64,000 nucleotides of DNA from JAHECQ01 sp047638695. GTDB lineage: Bacteria > Actinomycetota > Acidimicrobiia > Acidimicrobiales > SZUA-35. Position 1 is the first letter of the stretch. Each line of letters starts with the position of its first letter. A model generated the notes under the pieces. The model was not told the origin of the DNA and made no database searches. It was given only the letters and a program-made list of their open reading frames with translations. Positions 8,121 to 16,256 of the stretch are shown here, piece by piece. Made by a program: the position numbers and the translations under genes. The stretch is from positions 32,446-96,445 of the forward strand of contig JBLINY010000004.1 of assembly GCA_047638695.1 (NCBI GenBank), given 5' to 3'.

Positions 8121-9628
8121 TCGATCGTTCGCTTCGCCACGTCGTGATTGTGCTGCTGGGCTGTTTCGTATTGCTGTTTGTGCAGCTGAATCGGATTCAG
8201 GTCTTCGATGCCGAAGAGCTGCGTCAGCATCCGGCCAACACCCGTACGGTGCAGCGCGACTTCAACCGGGTCCGAGGCCCCATCGTCACGGCCGACAATG
8301 TGGTGGTTGCCCGCTCCGAGCCGGTAACCAACGGCCCCTTCGAGCAACAGCGCGTCTACCCCGAAGGTGAGCTGTACTCCCATGTCGCCGGCTATCTGTC
8401 ATTCGTTCTCGGGGCGACGGGTGTCGAGCGCACCTACAACGACGACCTCGTTGGTCGAACGCCCGCGTTGCAATTCGATGGCCTCACTGGGCTTCTGAAC
8501 CAGAGTGAACCAACCGGCGAGGTTGTCCTCACCCTGCGCCACGACCTCCAGACCATTGCCCGAGACATGTTGGGCGACGTGAATGGGTCGGTCGTGGCGC
8601 TCGATCCCCGAACGGGCGAGATCCTGGCCATGTGGAGCTGGCCCAACTTCGATCCGAATCTGCTGGCCAGCCACAACGGCCAGTCGGTGAATGACGCGTT
8701 CGGCCAGCTGAACGAAGCCGAAGGGAACCCGCTACGGGCCAAGTCCTATCGCGACATCTTCTTCCCTGGCTCGACGTTCAAGGTCGTCACTGCAGCGGCC
8801 GCCCTCAGCACCGACGTCGCAACCTTGACGTCCCCGGTCTTTGACGTGTCGGCGGAATATACGCCGCCTCTGACAACCCGCCCGCTCAGCAACTTCGGTG
8901 GATCGAGTTGCGGTGGCGATTTGATCGAACTGCTCCGCATTTCGTGTAACACGGGATTCGCCGAGCTCGGCGCCGAGTTGCTGGGCCCCCAGCGGCTGAT
9001 CGATCAAGCTCAACTGTTCGGGTTCAACGCTGTCCCACCGTTGGACATCCCGGGCGCTGTGGCCAGTCGCTTCCCCACCGATTTCGGTGCGGAGCTGCGA
9101 CCGCCATCTTTCGAGCTCCCGGCCGGCGTCTACGAGGACTCACCAGCGCTGGCCCAGGCCTCGATCGGTCAGAACGATGTGTCGGCCTCTCCACTGCAAA
9201 TGGCGATGGTTGCCGCGGCGATCGCCAATGAAGGACAGCTCATGCTGCCTCATGTCGTCGCGGAGGTGCGAGATGTCCGTGGCGATGTCGTGCGTGTTAT
9301 CAGGCCCGAGGTGTGGCAGGAGCCGGTGACCTCCGGCGTTGCCGCTGATTTACGCACGATGATGATCAACGTCGTTCAGAACGGCACTGGCGGCTCGGTG
9401 GACGTAAGTGGGCTCGACATCGGAGCCAAGACCGGCACGGCGCAGCTGGGCACCGTCCCGCCGCAGTCGCACGCCTGGATGATCGCCTTCGCTGGCCGGC
9501 CGAACTCGGAGCCCGAGCTCGCTGTTGCCGTGCTGGTTGAGGGAAATGAGGGGGCGGCAGAGCAGACCGGTGGCCGGGTTGCTGGTCCGATAGTTCGCTC
9601 CATCATCGAGGCCTACTTCGCCGAATGA
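8117..9628 (+). CDS. pbpA: Class B penicillin-binding protein PbpA (D,D-transpeptidase)
   Basis: A 503-residue single-pass membrane transpeptidase that cross-links peptidoglycan. There is a transmembrane helix at residues ~8-24, a dimerisation/pedestal region to ~130, then the transpeptidase domain. The catalytic Ser219 is in STFK (219-222), the SxN motif is SCN at 276-278 and KTG is at 438-440. The length fits mycobacterial PbpA (491). It starts at GTG inside the rodA stop, so the polymerase and cross-linker are made together. PbpA-type proteins in this locus act in septation and elongation and respond to the kinase encoded next. Confidence 0.94.
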   Translation: MIDRSLRHVVIVLLGCFVLLFVQLNRIQVFDAEELRQHPANTRTVQRDFNRVRGPIVTADNVVVARSEPVTNGPFEQQRVYPEGELYSHVAGYLSFVLGATGVERTYNDDLVGRTPALQFDGLTGLLNQSEPTGEVVLTLRHDLQTIARDMLGDVNGSVVALDPRTGEILAMWSWPNFDPNLLASHNGQSVNDAFGQLNEAEGNPLRAKSYRDIFFPGSTFKVVTAAAALSTDVATLTSPVFDVSAEYTPPLTTRPLSNFGGSSCGGDLIELLRISCNTGFAELGAELLGPQRLIDQAQLFGFNAVPPLDIPGAVASRFPTDFGAELRPPSFELPAGVYEDSPALAQASIGQNDVSASPLQMAMVAAAIANEGQLMLPHVVAEVRDVRGDVVRVIRPEVWQEPVTSGVAADLRTMMINVVQNGTGGSVDVSGLDIGAKTGTAQLGTVPPQSHAWMIAFAGRPNSEPELAVAVLVEGNEGAAEQTGGRVAGPIVRSIIEAYFAE

Positions 9629-9712
9629 GAGCGCCTCTGATCGGCCTTGGGTAAGGACACCTGGGTAGAAACTGACGGTGAACGCGGTGAAACCGCTGAG
9701 TCTCACTAACCT

Positions 9713-11752
9713 TTGCCTGCTGTGACTGACGCCTCATCACCTCGTCCGGTCCTCAACGGCCGCTACGAACTCCACCGCCGTTTGGCCCGCGGTGGAATGG
9801 CTGATGTGTTCCTTGCCCACGATCAGCTTCTTGATCGACCGGTCGCAGTGAAGGTGCTCTTCCCGCAATTCGCAGCCGAGCCGACCTTTGTCGAGCGCTT
9901 TCGCCGTGAGGCCCAAGCCGCCGCCAATCTGAACCACCCGAGCATCGTGGCCGTCTACGACTGGGGCGAGCACGACAACACTTACTTCATCGTCATGGAG
10001 TACGTCGAGGGACGCAGTCTGGCCGAGATCATTCGGGCCGAGGGCACCCTGCACCCGGATCGAGCGGCCGAGATCGCAATCGACACCGCTGCAGCGCTCG
10101 GTTTCGCCCATCGAAATGGCGTCGTCCACCGCGATGTCAAGGGTGGCAACATCCTTGTCTCGCCAACCGGCCAGGTGAAGGTGACCGACTTCGGCATCGC
10201 CCGAGCCTTTGGCGGTGGCGACGAGCTGACCCAAACCGGGTCAGTGATGGGGACCGCTACATACTTCTCGCCCGAGCAGGCGCAGGGCAAAGTGGTCGAT
10301 CCCCGTAGCGACCTGTACTCGCTCGGTGTTGTGCTGTTCGAGATGGTCACGGGGCGGCCTCCGTTCATCGGCGACTCGCCCGTCGCTATTGCCTACAAGC
10401 ACGTGCAAGAGGCCCCACCTCGCCCTAGCTCGCTGAACCCGGCGCTCCCCAAGAAGCTCGAAACCGTCATTGCTCACCTGCTGGCCAAAGACCCTGACAA
10501 GCGTTACCCCTCGGCCGAGGAAGTACGCGCCGATCTTCGCCGTTTCCGTGAGAATCAGCAGCTCGTCGGCGTAATTGGGGTGATTCCGGCCGGCGCTGGG
10601 CTCGCGAACACCGGCTCGGTTGCCGCTGTCGAGACCTCCGATGTGAACCGCGCCGTTATCGACGCCACACGGACGCTGCCGGCAACCGAAGCGGCGCAAG
10701 GCGACGTTCTCGAAGAGGAGTACTACGAGCCGCCTCGCCGCAACGGCATGTTCTTCGCAGCGTTGGCGGTGTTGATCCTCGTTCTTGGCGGCCTGCTCTT
10801 CTACATAGCCAATGTGGTGGGCGACCAGGACAGCGCCACGGACACGACGGTGGTGCGAGCACCAGTGCCTGCGGTCATCGGAGAGACGCAAGAGGCTGCC
10901 GAGCGGCTTCTCACCGAGGCTGGCTTCCAGGCCGACCCAGTTTTTGAAGAAAATGCCGACGTTGAAGTCGGAGTTGTCTTCGATCAGAACCCAACCCAGG
11001 GCACCGAGGCTGACGAAGACTCCACCGTCGTCATCAAAGTCAGTAAAGCGTCGGAGACGGTAACGCTGCCCGATGTCGCAGGGCGCACCGAGGACGAGGC
11101 CACCGCCTTGCTGAGCGGCCTCGGTCTGCGTGTCGACCGTCAGGTCGAGTCGAGCGATGATGTCGACGAGGGCATCGTCATCTCGATGTCGCCGCAACCC
11201 AACCAGGAAGTGAACCCCGACACGCTGGTCACCCTCACCGTGTCGACCGGTCCGGCCGAGGTCGAAGTGCCGCAACTGGCCGGGTTGACCGTGCAAGAGG
11301 CCAGCAACCTGCTCGGCCAACGGGGCTTGCCAAACCCAGACATCGTGCTCGAGCCGTCCTCAGAGATCGAGAAGGGCCTGGTCATTCGGTCAGACCCTGA
11401 AGCTGCATCGGCTGTCTCCATCGATCGTCGCATCGTGCTCTACGTCTCAGATGGCCCCGAAACAGCCCTGGTGCCGCCCGTGGTCGGGCTAACCCAGGAA
11501 GCAGCCGAACAGGCCATCATCAACAAAGGCTTCTTGCCGGTTGTTGAGTTCATCGATGTGGCCGCTGGCTCGAACGACGACGGCAAGGTGATGTCGCAGG
11601 ACCCCGCTGCCAACGTCAAGCTCGAAACCGGGTCCGAAGTAATCATCCGGGTGGGCCGGGCGGTCGAGCCGCCGACGACTACTTCCACCACCACGGACCA
11701 AACGTCGACCACTGAGTCGCCGACAACAGAGACGACGGTCGACGACAACTAG
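9713..11752 (+). CDS. pknB: Ser/Thr protein kinase PknB with four PASTA repeats
   Basis: A 679-residue receptor kinase. The cytosolic kinase domain covers ~17-280: glycine loop ARGGMADVF, ATP Lys47 (VAVKV), HRD at 139-141 followed by VKGGN where many kinases have VKPxN, and DFG at 159-161. A transmembrane helix follows at ~345-367. Four extracellular PASTA domains (~380-660), which bind muropeptides/lipid II, precede a Thr-rich tail (TTTSTTTDQTSTTESPTTET). The start is TTG 9713 or GTG 9722; the latter gives MTDASSP and seems equally good. Unlike mycobacteria, no pknA precedes it, so this kinase must serve the whole locus. The stop overlaps the convergent amidotransferase gene in CTAG. Confidence 0.94.
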   Translation: MPAVTDASSPRPVLNGRYELHRRLARGGMADVFLAHDQLLDRPVAVKVLFPQFAAEPTFVERFRREAQAAANLNHPSIVAVYDWGEHDNTYFIVMEYVEGRSLAEIIRAEGTLHPDRAAEIAIDTAAALGFAHRNGVVHRDVKGGNILVSPTGQVKVTDFGIARAFGGGDELTQTGSVMGTATYFSPEQAQGKVVDPRSDLYSLGVVLFEMVTGRPPFIGDSPVAIAYKHVQEAPPRPSSLNPALPKKLETVIAHLLAKDPDKRYPSAEEVRADLRRFRENQQLVGVIGVIPAGAGLANTGSVAAVETSDVNRAVIDATRTLPATEAAQGDVLEEEYYEPPRRNGMFFAALAVLILVLGGLLFYIANVVGDQDSATDTTVVRAPVPAVIGETQEAAERLLTEAGFQADPVFEENADVEVGVVFDQNPTQGTEADEDSTVVIKVSKASETVTLPDVAGRTEDEATALLSGLGLRVDRQVESSDDVDEGIVISMSPQPNQEVNPDTLVTLTVSTGPAEVEVPQLAGLTVQEASNLLGQRGLPNPDIVLEPSSEIEKGLVIRSDPEAASAVSIDRRIVLYVSDGPETALVPPVVGLTQEAAEQAIINKGFLPVVEFIDVAAGSNDDGKVMSQDPAANVKLETGSEVIIRVGRAVEPPTTTSTTTDQTSTTESPTTETTVDDN

Positions 11753-12327
11753 GCGCAGCGACTCAAGAAGTTTGCGAGAAGTTCTTTCCCCGACCAGGTC
11801 AGGACCGACTCGGGGTGGAACTGAACGCCTTCCACGTCGAGTTCGCGGTGGCGTAAACCCATCACCAGCCCGTCTTGCGTTTCGGCGGTGATCTCGAGCA
11901 CATCGGGAACTGATGATCGCTCGACGATCAGCGAGTGATAGCGGGTCGCGTCAAGTGGGTTGGGCAAACCGGCGAACACCCCGCTGTTGTTGTGCTCAAT
12001 CAGCGAGGTCTTGCCGTGCATCAACTCTGGAGCCCGCACAACGTCGCCCCCGTACAGCTGGCCGATCGCCTGGTGGCCAAGGCAGACGCCCAGCACCGGA
12101 GTCGCACGGCCGAAGTGCTCGATGGCGGCGAGGGATTGTCCGGCCGAATCAGGAAGACCGGGTCCGGGTGAGATCAGGACACCATCGGGCTCGAATGCCG
12201 CGAGCTCGTCAATCGTGTGGGCATCGTTTCGTACCACGATCGGATCGGCGCCGAGTTCACCCAGATACTGGACAAGGATGTAGACGAAGGAGTCGTAGTT
12301 GTCGATAACCAGCACTCGTGGAGCCAC
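11749..12327 (-). CDS. trpG: Glutamine amidotransferase subunit of anthranilate/aminodeoxychorismate synthase
   Basis: A 192-residue class I glutamine amidotransferase that supplies ammonia for anthranilate or 4-amino-4-deoxychorismate. The catalytic triad is present: Cys82 in GVCLGHQ, and His171 and Glu173 in FHPES. The oxyanion segment SPGPGLP and the start (VLVIDNYDSFVY) are typical. GTG at 12327 begins exactly at the family N-terminus; a longer frame to 12453 would overlap crgA on the other strand. The same position is held by trpG (Rv0013) in M. tuberculosis. The synthase subunit is not in this window, so TrpG and PabA roles cannot be separated. Confidence 0.9.
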   Translation of the reverse strand: MAPRVLVIDNYDSFVYILVQYLGELGADPIVVRNDAHTIDELAAFEPDGVLISPGPGLPDSAGQSLAAIEHFGRATPVLGVCLGHQAIGQLYGGDVVRAPELMHGKTSLIEHNNSGVFAGLPNPLDATRYHSLIVERSSVPDVLEITAETQDGLVMGLRHRELDVEGVQFHPESVLTWSGKELLANFLSRCA

Positions 12328-12446
12328 GGTCGCAGGGTAGTGGTACCTCCGGCCGGCTGCGTTTGGATTCTGGGAGCCAGCATCCAATGGCCGCGCTTTT
12401 CGAGATAGCAGTGCCTTGCAAGACGGCGGGGCTACGATATTCGCTG

Positions 12447-12749
12447 ATGGCACGTCACGACAGCAGCAGAAGCCGCGTCACGCCGAAGGGGACCTCGTCC
12501 ACACCGGCTGCCGGTTCTCCCACTCGTAGCGGTTCGACGACCGCACCCGCCGATCGTACGCCTGTGAAAGTTCCAGGAGCATCGGCCGCGTGGGTACCCA
12601 TCATCATGTTTGCGTTGCTTGTTGCCGGCGTGCTTCTGATTCTGCTGAACTACGTGGCCCCGATACCGGGAGCCCCGTCCAACTGGTATCTGTTGGGCGG
12701 CTTGGGCCTCGTGCTGGCCGGCATCATCGCAGCCACGCAGTATCGCTAG
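12447..12749 (+). CDS. crgA: Cell division protein CrgA
   Basis: A 100-residue two-helix membrane protein. A Ser/Thr/Pro-rich cytosolic N-terminus (1-45) is followed by helices at ~49-68 and ~79-96, joined by the short loop APIPGAPSNW. The pattern WVPIIMF...GVLLILLNY...NWYLLGGLGLVLAGIIAATQ matches the CrgA family. In Streptomyces and mycobacteria CrgA recruits or restrains FtsZ-ring and PBP components. ATG 12447 gives the usual length. Its last codons (ACG CAG TAT CGC TAG) are the first unit of a 17-bp tandem array that continues downstream. Confidence 0.9.
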   Translation: MARHDSSRSRVTPKGTSSTPAAGSPTRSGSTTAPADRTPVKVPGASAAWVPIIMFALLVAGVLLILLNYVAPIPGAPSNWYLLGGLGLVLAGIIAATQYR

Positions 12750-12849
12750 CGACGCAGTATCGCTAGCGACGCAGTATCGCTAGCGACGCAGTATCGCTAG
12801 CGACGCAGTATCGCTAGCGACGCAGTATCGCTAGCGACGCAGTATCGCT
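12736..12849 (+). repeat. 17-bp tandem repeat array with embedded 10-bp palindrome
   Basis: The unit CGCAGTATCGCTAGCGA is repeated head to tail without mismatch, giving seven copies of CGCAGTATCGCT at 17-base steps from 12736 to 12838. Six copies of the perfect palindrome TCGCTAGCGA lie between 7-base spacers (CGCAGTA). The first unit contains the last codons and stop of crgA, so copy-number changes would not alter the protein. Confidence 0.97.
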
Positions 12850-13108
12850 CACGGCGGGCATGGCTCGTTTCGCGAACCGCTGAGAGTGATGGATCGTGAG
12901 TAATTGAGCGCGGTTAGCTAGGTAATTTCGCGAGCGTTCGGCGTCCACATCGCGCGCTCAGTACTCGTCCAACCTGAGCCAAACGGGGCCGCTCGCACTG
13001 CGTGCGTTCAGCAACCTCCTTATGTGACAGTTTGGTTACATGCCACAGAATGCTCACAGACTGTGGAAAACGCTGGGGGTGGTGTTGCCCACAAGGCTGT
13101 GGAAAACT
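12850..13108. other. Intergenic region with DnaA-box-like cluster
   Basis: This region separates the crgA repeat array from the convergent membrane-protein gene. Three 9-mers resembling DnaA boxes occur within 45 bp: TGTGGAAAA at 13062-13070, TTGCCCACA at 13085-13093 (opposite orientation) and TGTGGAAAA at 13098-13106. The first and third are exact copies. No gene is supported here. Confidence 0.4.
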
Positions 13109-13588
13109 CTATAGGTCTTCAACCGCAGTTGTGAGTTCCATTTCATCGGCACAGTGGCGGGGTGCCTGTGGAACTTGGTCGTTCGCCAACGTCATGCGCA
13201 GCTCGGCTCCGCAACTGCTACAGCGATACGTCAATTTGACCCGCCGTAACTCGCCTGGCGGGGGCGGTTCTGGTATGGGGCGAGCAAAAGCGCCGATGAT
13301 GGCAAAGCCCATCCGCAGGATGAGATAGGCGGCTGCTACAGCGATCGCAACGCGGATCACGCCGTAGCCCATGATCACCAGCACGATGGTGACGGTGATG
13401 GCCACGCCGGCCAGGATCGTGCGTCGCCGATTCTGGACCTCGACGTCGCGCGCCTTCGCCGACGACACCACGAGGGTGTCGTCGGCGTCGACCGATTCCG
13501 GGAAATCGGTGGTTGGCTCGAACTCGTTCAAGAAGTGGCCGAACTCAGTCGAGGCGTTCGATGATGGTGGCGTTTGCCATACCACCAC
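13109..13588 (-). CDS. Two-helix membrane protein with C-terminal zinc-ribbon-like cysteines
   Basis: A 159-residue protein of unknown function. An acidic N-terminus (to ~50) is followed by two adjacent hydrophobic segments (~58-75 and ~80-102), a Pro-rich linker (RPIPEPPPPGELR) and a C-terminal part with CSSC, then a single further Cys 23 residues on (RHC). This suggests a small metal-binding or degenerate zinc-ribbon domain. The ATG at 13588 overlaps the end of the thiolase gene by 44 bases, implying coupling; a shorter form starting after the thiolase stop cannot be excluded. The family is probably lineage-specific; I cannot name it. Confidence 0.7.
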   Translation of the reverse strand: MVVWQTPPSSNASTEFGHFLNEFEPTTDFPESVDADDTLVVSSAKARDVEVQNRRRTILAGVAITVTIVLVIMGYGVIRVAIAVAAAYLILRMGFAIIGAFARPIPEPPPPGELRRVKLTYRCSSCGAELRMTLANDQVPQAPRHCADEMELTTAVEDL

Positions 13589-14738
13589 CTTCGCACATGG
13601 TTTGGAGGCCGTAACGGCCGTTCGTCCGCTCGAGCTCGTTGAGCATGGTTGTCATCAACCGAGCGCCCGAGCAGCCAAGCGGGTGACCAAGGGCAATGGC
13701 GCCACCATTTGGGTTCACCTTCGTCATGTCGGGGTGATGCTCCTTTTCCCAGGCCAATACGACCGAAGCGAAGGCTTCGTTCACCTCGAAGACGTCGATG
13801 TCATCGACGGATAGCCCCGACTTCTCGAACACCTTTGTGGTGGCCGGAATCGGGCCGGTGAGCATCGTGACGGGGTCGACGCCAGCGAGGGCGAAACTGT
13901 GGAACTTGGCTCGAGGCTTCAGACCGAGCTCCTTGGCTTTGGTTGCGCTCATGATCAGCACGGCGGCCGCGCCGTCGGTGATCTGAGAGCTGTTGCCGGC
14001 TGTGACCTTGCCGTCAGGGATGAACGCCGGCTTGAGACCAGCCAGAACTTCGGCGCTGGTTTCGCGGATACCGCCGTCGGTGGTCACCATGTCTCCGGTC
14101 TGCACCACCTTGTTGTTCTCGCGGTCGAGGATCTTCTCGGCTACCGGGATGATCTCGTTGTCGTAGCGACCCTCGTCGCGGGCCTGCGCAGCTCGCTGTT
14201 GGCTGAGCAGCGCATAGGCGTCGAGGTCTTGCCGGGAAACGCCCCACTTATCGGCGATCATTTCGGCTCCGATGCCCTGGGGCACGAGCCCGCCGACGTC
14301 GGCATAGCGATCGTTCATGGCATCGGTAAAGGGGAAGCCCATGTCCTTTGTGGTGACCGTGGCGCCCATCGGGACCAAACTCATGACCTCGACGCCCGCG
14401 GCAATGACGACGTCGTATGCGCCGGCCATCACGCCCTGTGCGGCGAAGTGGGCTGACTGCTGCGACGAACCGCACTGGCGGTCGACTGTGGTGGAGGGCA
14501 CCGTCTCGGGCCAGCCAGCGGTCAGAACCGCGTTGCGGCCGACATTGACCGCCTGGGCTCCGACCTGCATGACACAGCCCATGATGACGTCTTCGACCAA
14601 CGCCGGGTCGAGGTCGTTGCGCTCGGCGAGGGCTTTCAGAACCTCGGCGGCAAGATCGGCAGGGTGCCAGCCTGACAGGCGCCCATTTCGCTTGCCCATC
14701 GGGGTCCGGACTGCATCGACAATGACGGCGTCTTCCAT
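13545..14738 (-). CDS. Thiolase (acetyl-CoA C-acyltransferase family)
   Basis: A 397-residue thiolase that cleaves 3-ketoacyl-CoA with CoA or condenses acyl-CoAs. The nucleophile is Cys89 in DRQCGSSQQS. The C-terminal GHPLGCSGAR carries the His and second Cys, and NEAFA supplies the conserved Asn. ATG 14738 is preceded by AAAGG at good distance and begins at the usual EDAVIVDAVRTP. The sequence looks like FadA5/FadA-type thiolases used in fatty-acid or steroid side-chain degradation, but the substrate is not determined. The enoyl-CoA hydratase at 15.4-16.2 kb may work in the same type of pathway. Confidence 0.92.
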   Translation of the reverse strand: MEDAVIVDAVRTPMGKRNGRLSGWHPADLAAEVLKALAERNDLDPALVEDVIMGCVMQVGAQAVNVGRNAVLTAGWPETVPSTTVDRQCGSSQQSAHFAAQGVMAGAYDVVIAAGVEVMSLVPMGATVTTKDMGFPFTDAMNDRYADVGGLVPQGIGAEMIADKWGVSRQDLDAYALLSQQRAAQARDEGRYDNEIIPVAEKILDRENNKVVQTGDMVTTDGGIRETSAEVLAGLKPAFIPDGKVTAGNSSQITDGAAAVLIMSATKAKELGLKPRAKFHSFALAGVDPVTMLTGPIPATTKVFEKSGLSVDDIDVFEVNEAFASVVLAWEKEHHPDMTKVNPNGGAIALGHPLGCSGARLMTTMLNELERTNGRYGLQTMCEGGGMANATIIERLD

Positions 14739-14897
14739 TTGTGGCCTTTCAGAGTGATCAAAGAGATCGGTATGGGGGACGTGCCGCCTCGCGGAGGGCA
14801 CATATCCACTGTAGGGAAAACTGCCCGCGAGTGCTCGGCAAGTAGCTGGTAGAGCATCGCTCGTAGCTGTGCCCACGTCGGGTGTAGCTTGCGGGCC

Positions 14898-15395
14898 ATG
14901 TGGCCCTCGGTCCAGACCGCACGTCGCTTTGTCGGACTCGGCGTTGGGGTGGCACTGCTCGCGTCATGTGGCGACGGCGGGTTGTCTGACGATCTGCTCG
15001 AATCAACGAGTGAACGAGTGAGCCAATTGGCGGCCGAGATCGATCTGATTCTCGAACCAGAGCAGGCCGATTGCGCGGCCCGCCAGCTCGCCGATGATGA
15101 GGCGGCCGCCCTTATCCAGCCCGAACTCGAGGCCAAGCTGGCCCGAACCCTGGCCGAGTCGATGCTCGAATGCGCCGACGAGGTGGCGTTGGCCCGGACT
15201 TCTATTGGCTCGTTGTCCAGTGAGGTCAGCGACCAGTCGTTCGCATGCGTGGCCGACAGCCTTGGTGACGACGTGATGCTCGACCTGTTCGTCGATCGGC
15301 TGGGCGTAGCGCAGGGCGATTTGGCTGAGCTCGACATCCAGACGGCCATAGCGCTGTGCCTAACGCCCGATGAGCTGCTCGACCGAGGTCGTTAG
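14898..15395 (+). CDS. Predicted lipoprotein, unknown function
   Basis: A 165-residue secreted lipoprotein. An N-terminal Arg-Arg, a hydrophobic stretch and the lipobox LLASC (Cys24) indicate signal peptidase II processing. The mature part is acidic and alpha-helical, with regularly spaced Cys residues (CAAR, CADE, CVAD, CLTP) that could form two disulfides. No family is recognised; similar short Cys-containing helical lipoproteins are common in Acidimicrobiia. ATG 14898 is preferred over the in-frame ATG nine bases upstream. It converges on the enoyl-CoA hydratase gene, with the two stops overlapping by four bases. Confidence 0.7.
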   Translation: MWPSVQTARRFVGLGVGVALLASCGDGGLSDDLLESTSERVSQLAAEIDLILEPEQADCAARQLADDEAAALIQPELEAKLARTLAESMLECADEVALARTSIGSLSSEVSDQSFACVADSLGDDVMLDLFVDRLGVAQGDLAELDIQTAIALCLTPDELLDRGR

Positions 15396-16195
15396 CGGTT
15401 CGCCCAGTCGACCTGCTGTCCGTGCAAGAAACCGGCCATTGCTGCTCGCGAGTCCTCTGTTTGTGCGGTCAGGATCTGTGTCCTGTTCTCGAGATCGATT
15501 CCCGCTTGGAGCGAGTTGATCTCGAGGTTCGACCACATCACTTCTTTTGTCATCCACACGCCCATCGGGCTGTTCGCTGCGATTAGGCGAGCCGTGACCA
15601 GGGCCTCCTCGAGCAGGGCATCGCCTGGAACCACTCGAGTAACCAGGCCGAGTCGGTCGGCCTCCTCGGCATCGAAGACTCGACCGGTCAACAGGAGTTC
15701 GTGCGACCGAGCGGCGCCGATGAGACGAGGCAGCAGCCACGAGACGCCGATGTCACAACCGGAGATCCCGAGCCGAACGAAGGCGCTGGCGAATTTGGCC
15801 GACTGGCTACAGATCCGAACGTCGCTGGCTAGGGCGATGGCGAAACCGCCACCGGCTGCCGCTCCATTGATGGCGGCGATGATGGGCTGGCGAACGTTGC
15901 GCATGCGAGGCACGAGGTCGGCGATGAACTGCTGCACCGCCATGCCTTGCTGGGGGCTGCCCTGACCTTCGGTCCCCGGAATGATGCCGAACCCGCGCAA
16001 GTCGAGCCCGGCGCAGAAACCGCGCCCCTCGCCGGTGATGACGACGACGCGACAGTCGTGGTCGGCATCGACGGTGTCGAGGGCATCGTGCAGCTCGCGG
16101 ACCAGGTCGTAGGTGAGGGCATTGAGTGCCTCGGGTCGATTGAGCGTCAGCTGCGTAATGTGAGCTTCGGGGTGAGTGATCTCGACGTTTGCCAT
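15392..16195 (-). CDS. Enoyl-CoA hydratase/isomerase family protein
   Basis: A 267-residue crotonase-fold protein. The oxyanion-hole segments are visible (GRGFCAGLDLRGF, and AAINGAAAGGGFAIALASD). The position of one catalytic Glu of classic hydratases carries FVRLGISGCDIGVSW, that is Gly/Cys/Asp rather than the usual Glu-x-x-x-G-x-x-P. Hydratase activity is therefore not assured and an isomerase or other crotonase reaction is possible. Start at ATG 16195. It may act with the thiolase in acyl-CoA degradation. Confidence 0.9.
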   Translation of the reverse strand: MANVEITHPEAHITQLTLNRPEALNALTYDLVRELHDALDTVDADHDCRVVVITGEGRGFCAGLDLRGFGIIPGTEGQGSPQQGMAVQQFIADLVPRMRNVRQPIIAAINGAAAGGGFAIALASDVRICSQSAKFASAFVRLGISGCDIGVSWLLPRLIGAARSHELLLTGRVFDAEEADRLGLVTRVVPGDALLEEALVTARLIAANSPMGVWMTKEVMWSNLEINSLQAGIDLENRTQILTAQTEDSRAAMAGFLHGQQVDWANR

Positions 16196-16256
16196 ACAGC
16201 GATCGTAGGTTTACGGCGGGACCTCACAAAACGAGCCAACAAATGGGGAGAACTTC

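Noticed and set aside
10241..11320. Long antisense open frame over pknB
   Set aside because: It lies opposite a kinase with complete motifs and shows shuffled high-GC composition with no domain; a third-position GC artefact.
12736..12849. CRISPR array
   Set aside because: The repeat unit is 17 bp and perfectly contiguous with no unique spacers and no cas genes, so it is a tandem repeat.
12850..13108. Chromosomal replication origin (oriC)
   Set aside because: Only three imperfect DnaA-like boxes, no AT-rich unwinding element, and no dnaA or dnaN in the window; kept only as a low-weight observation.
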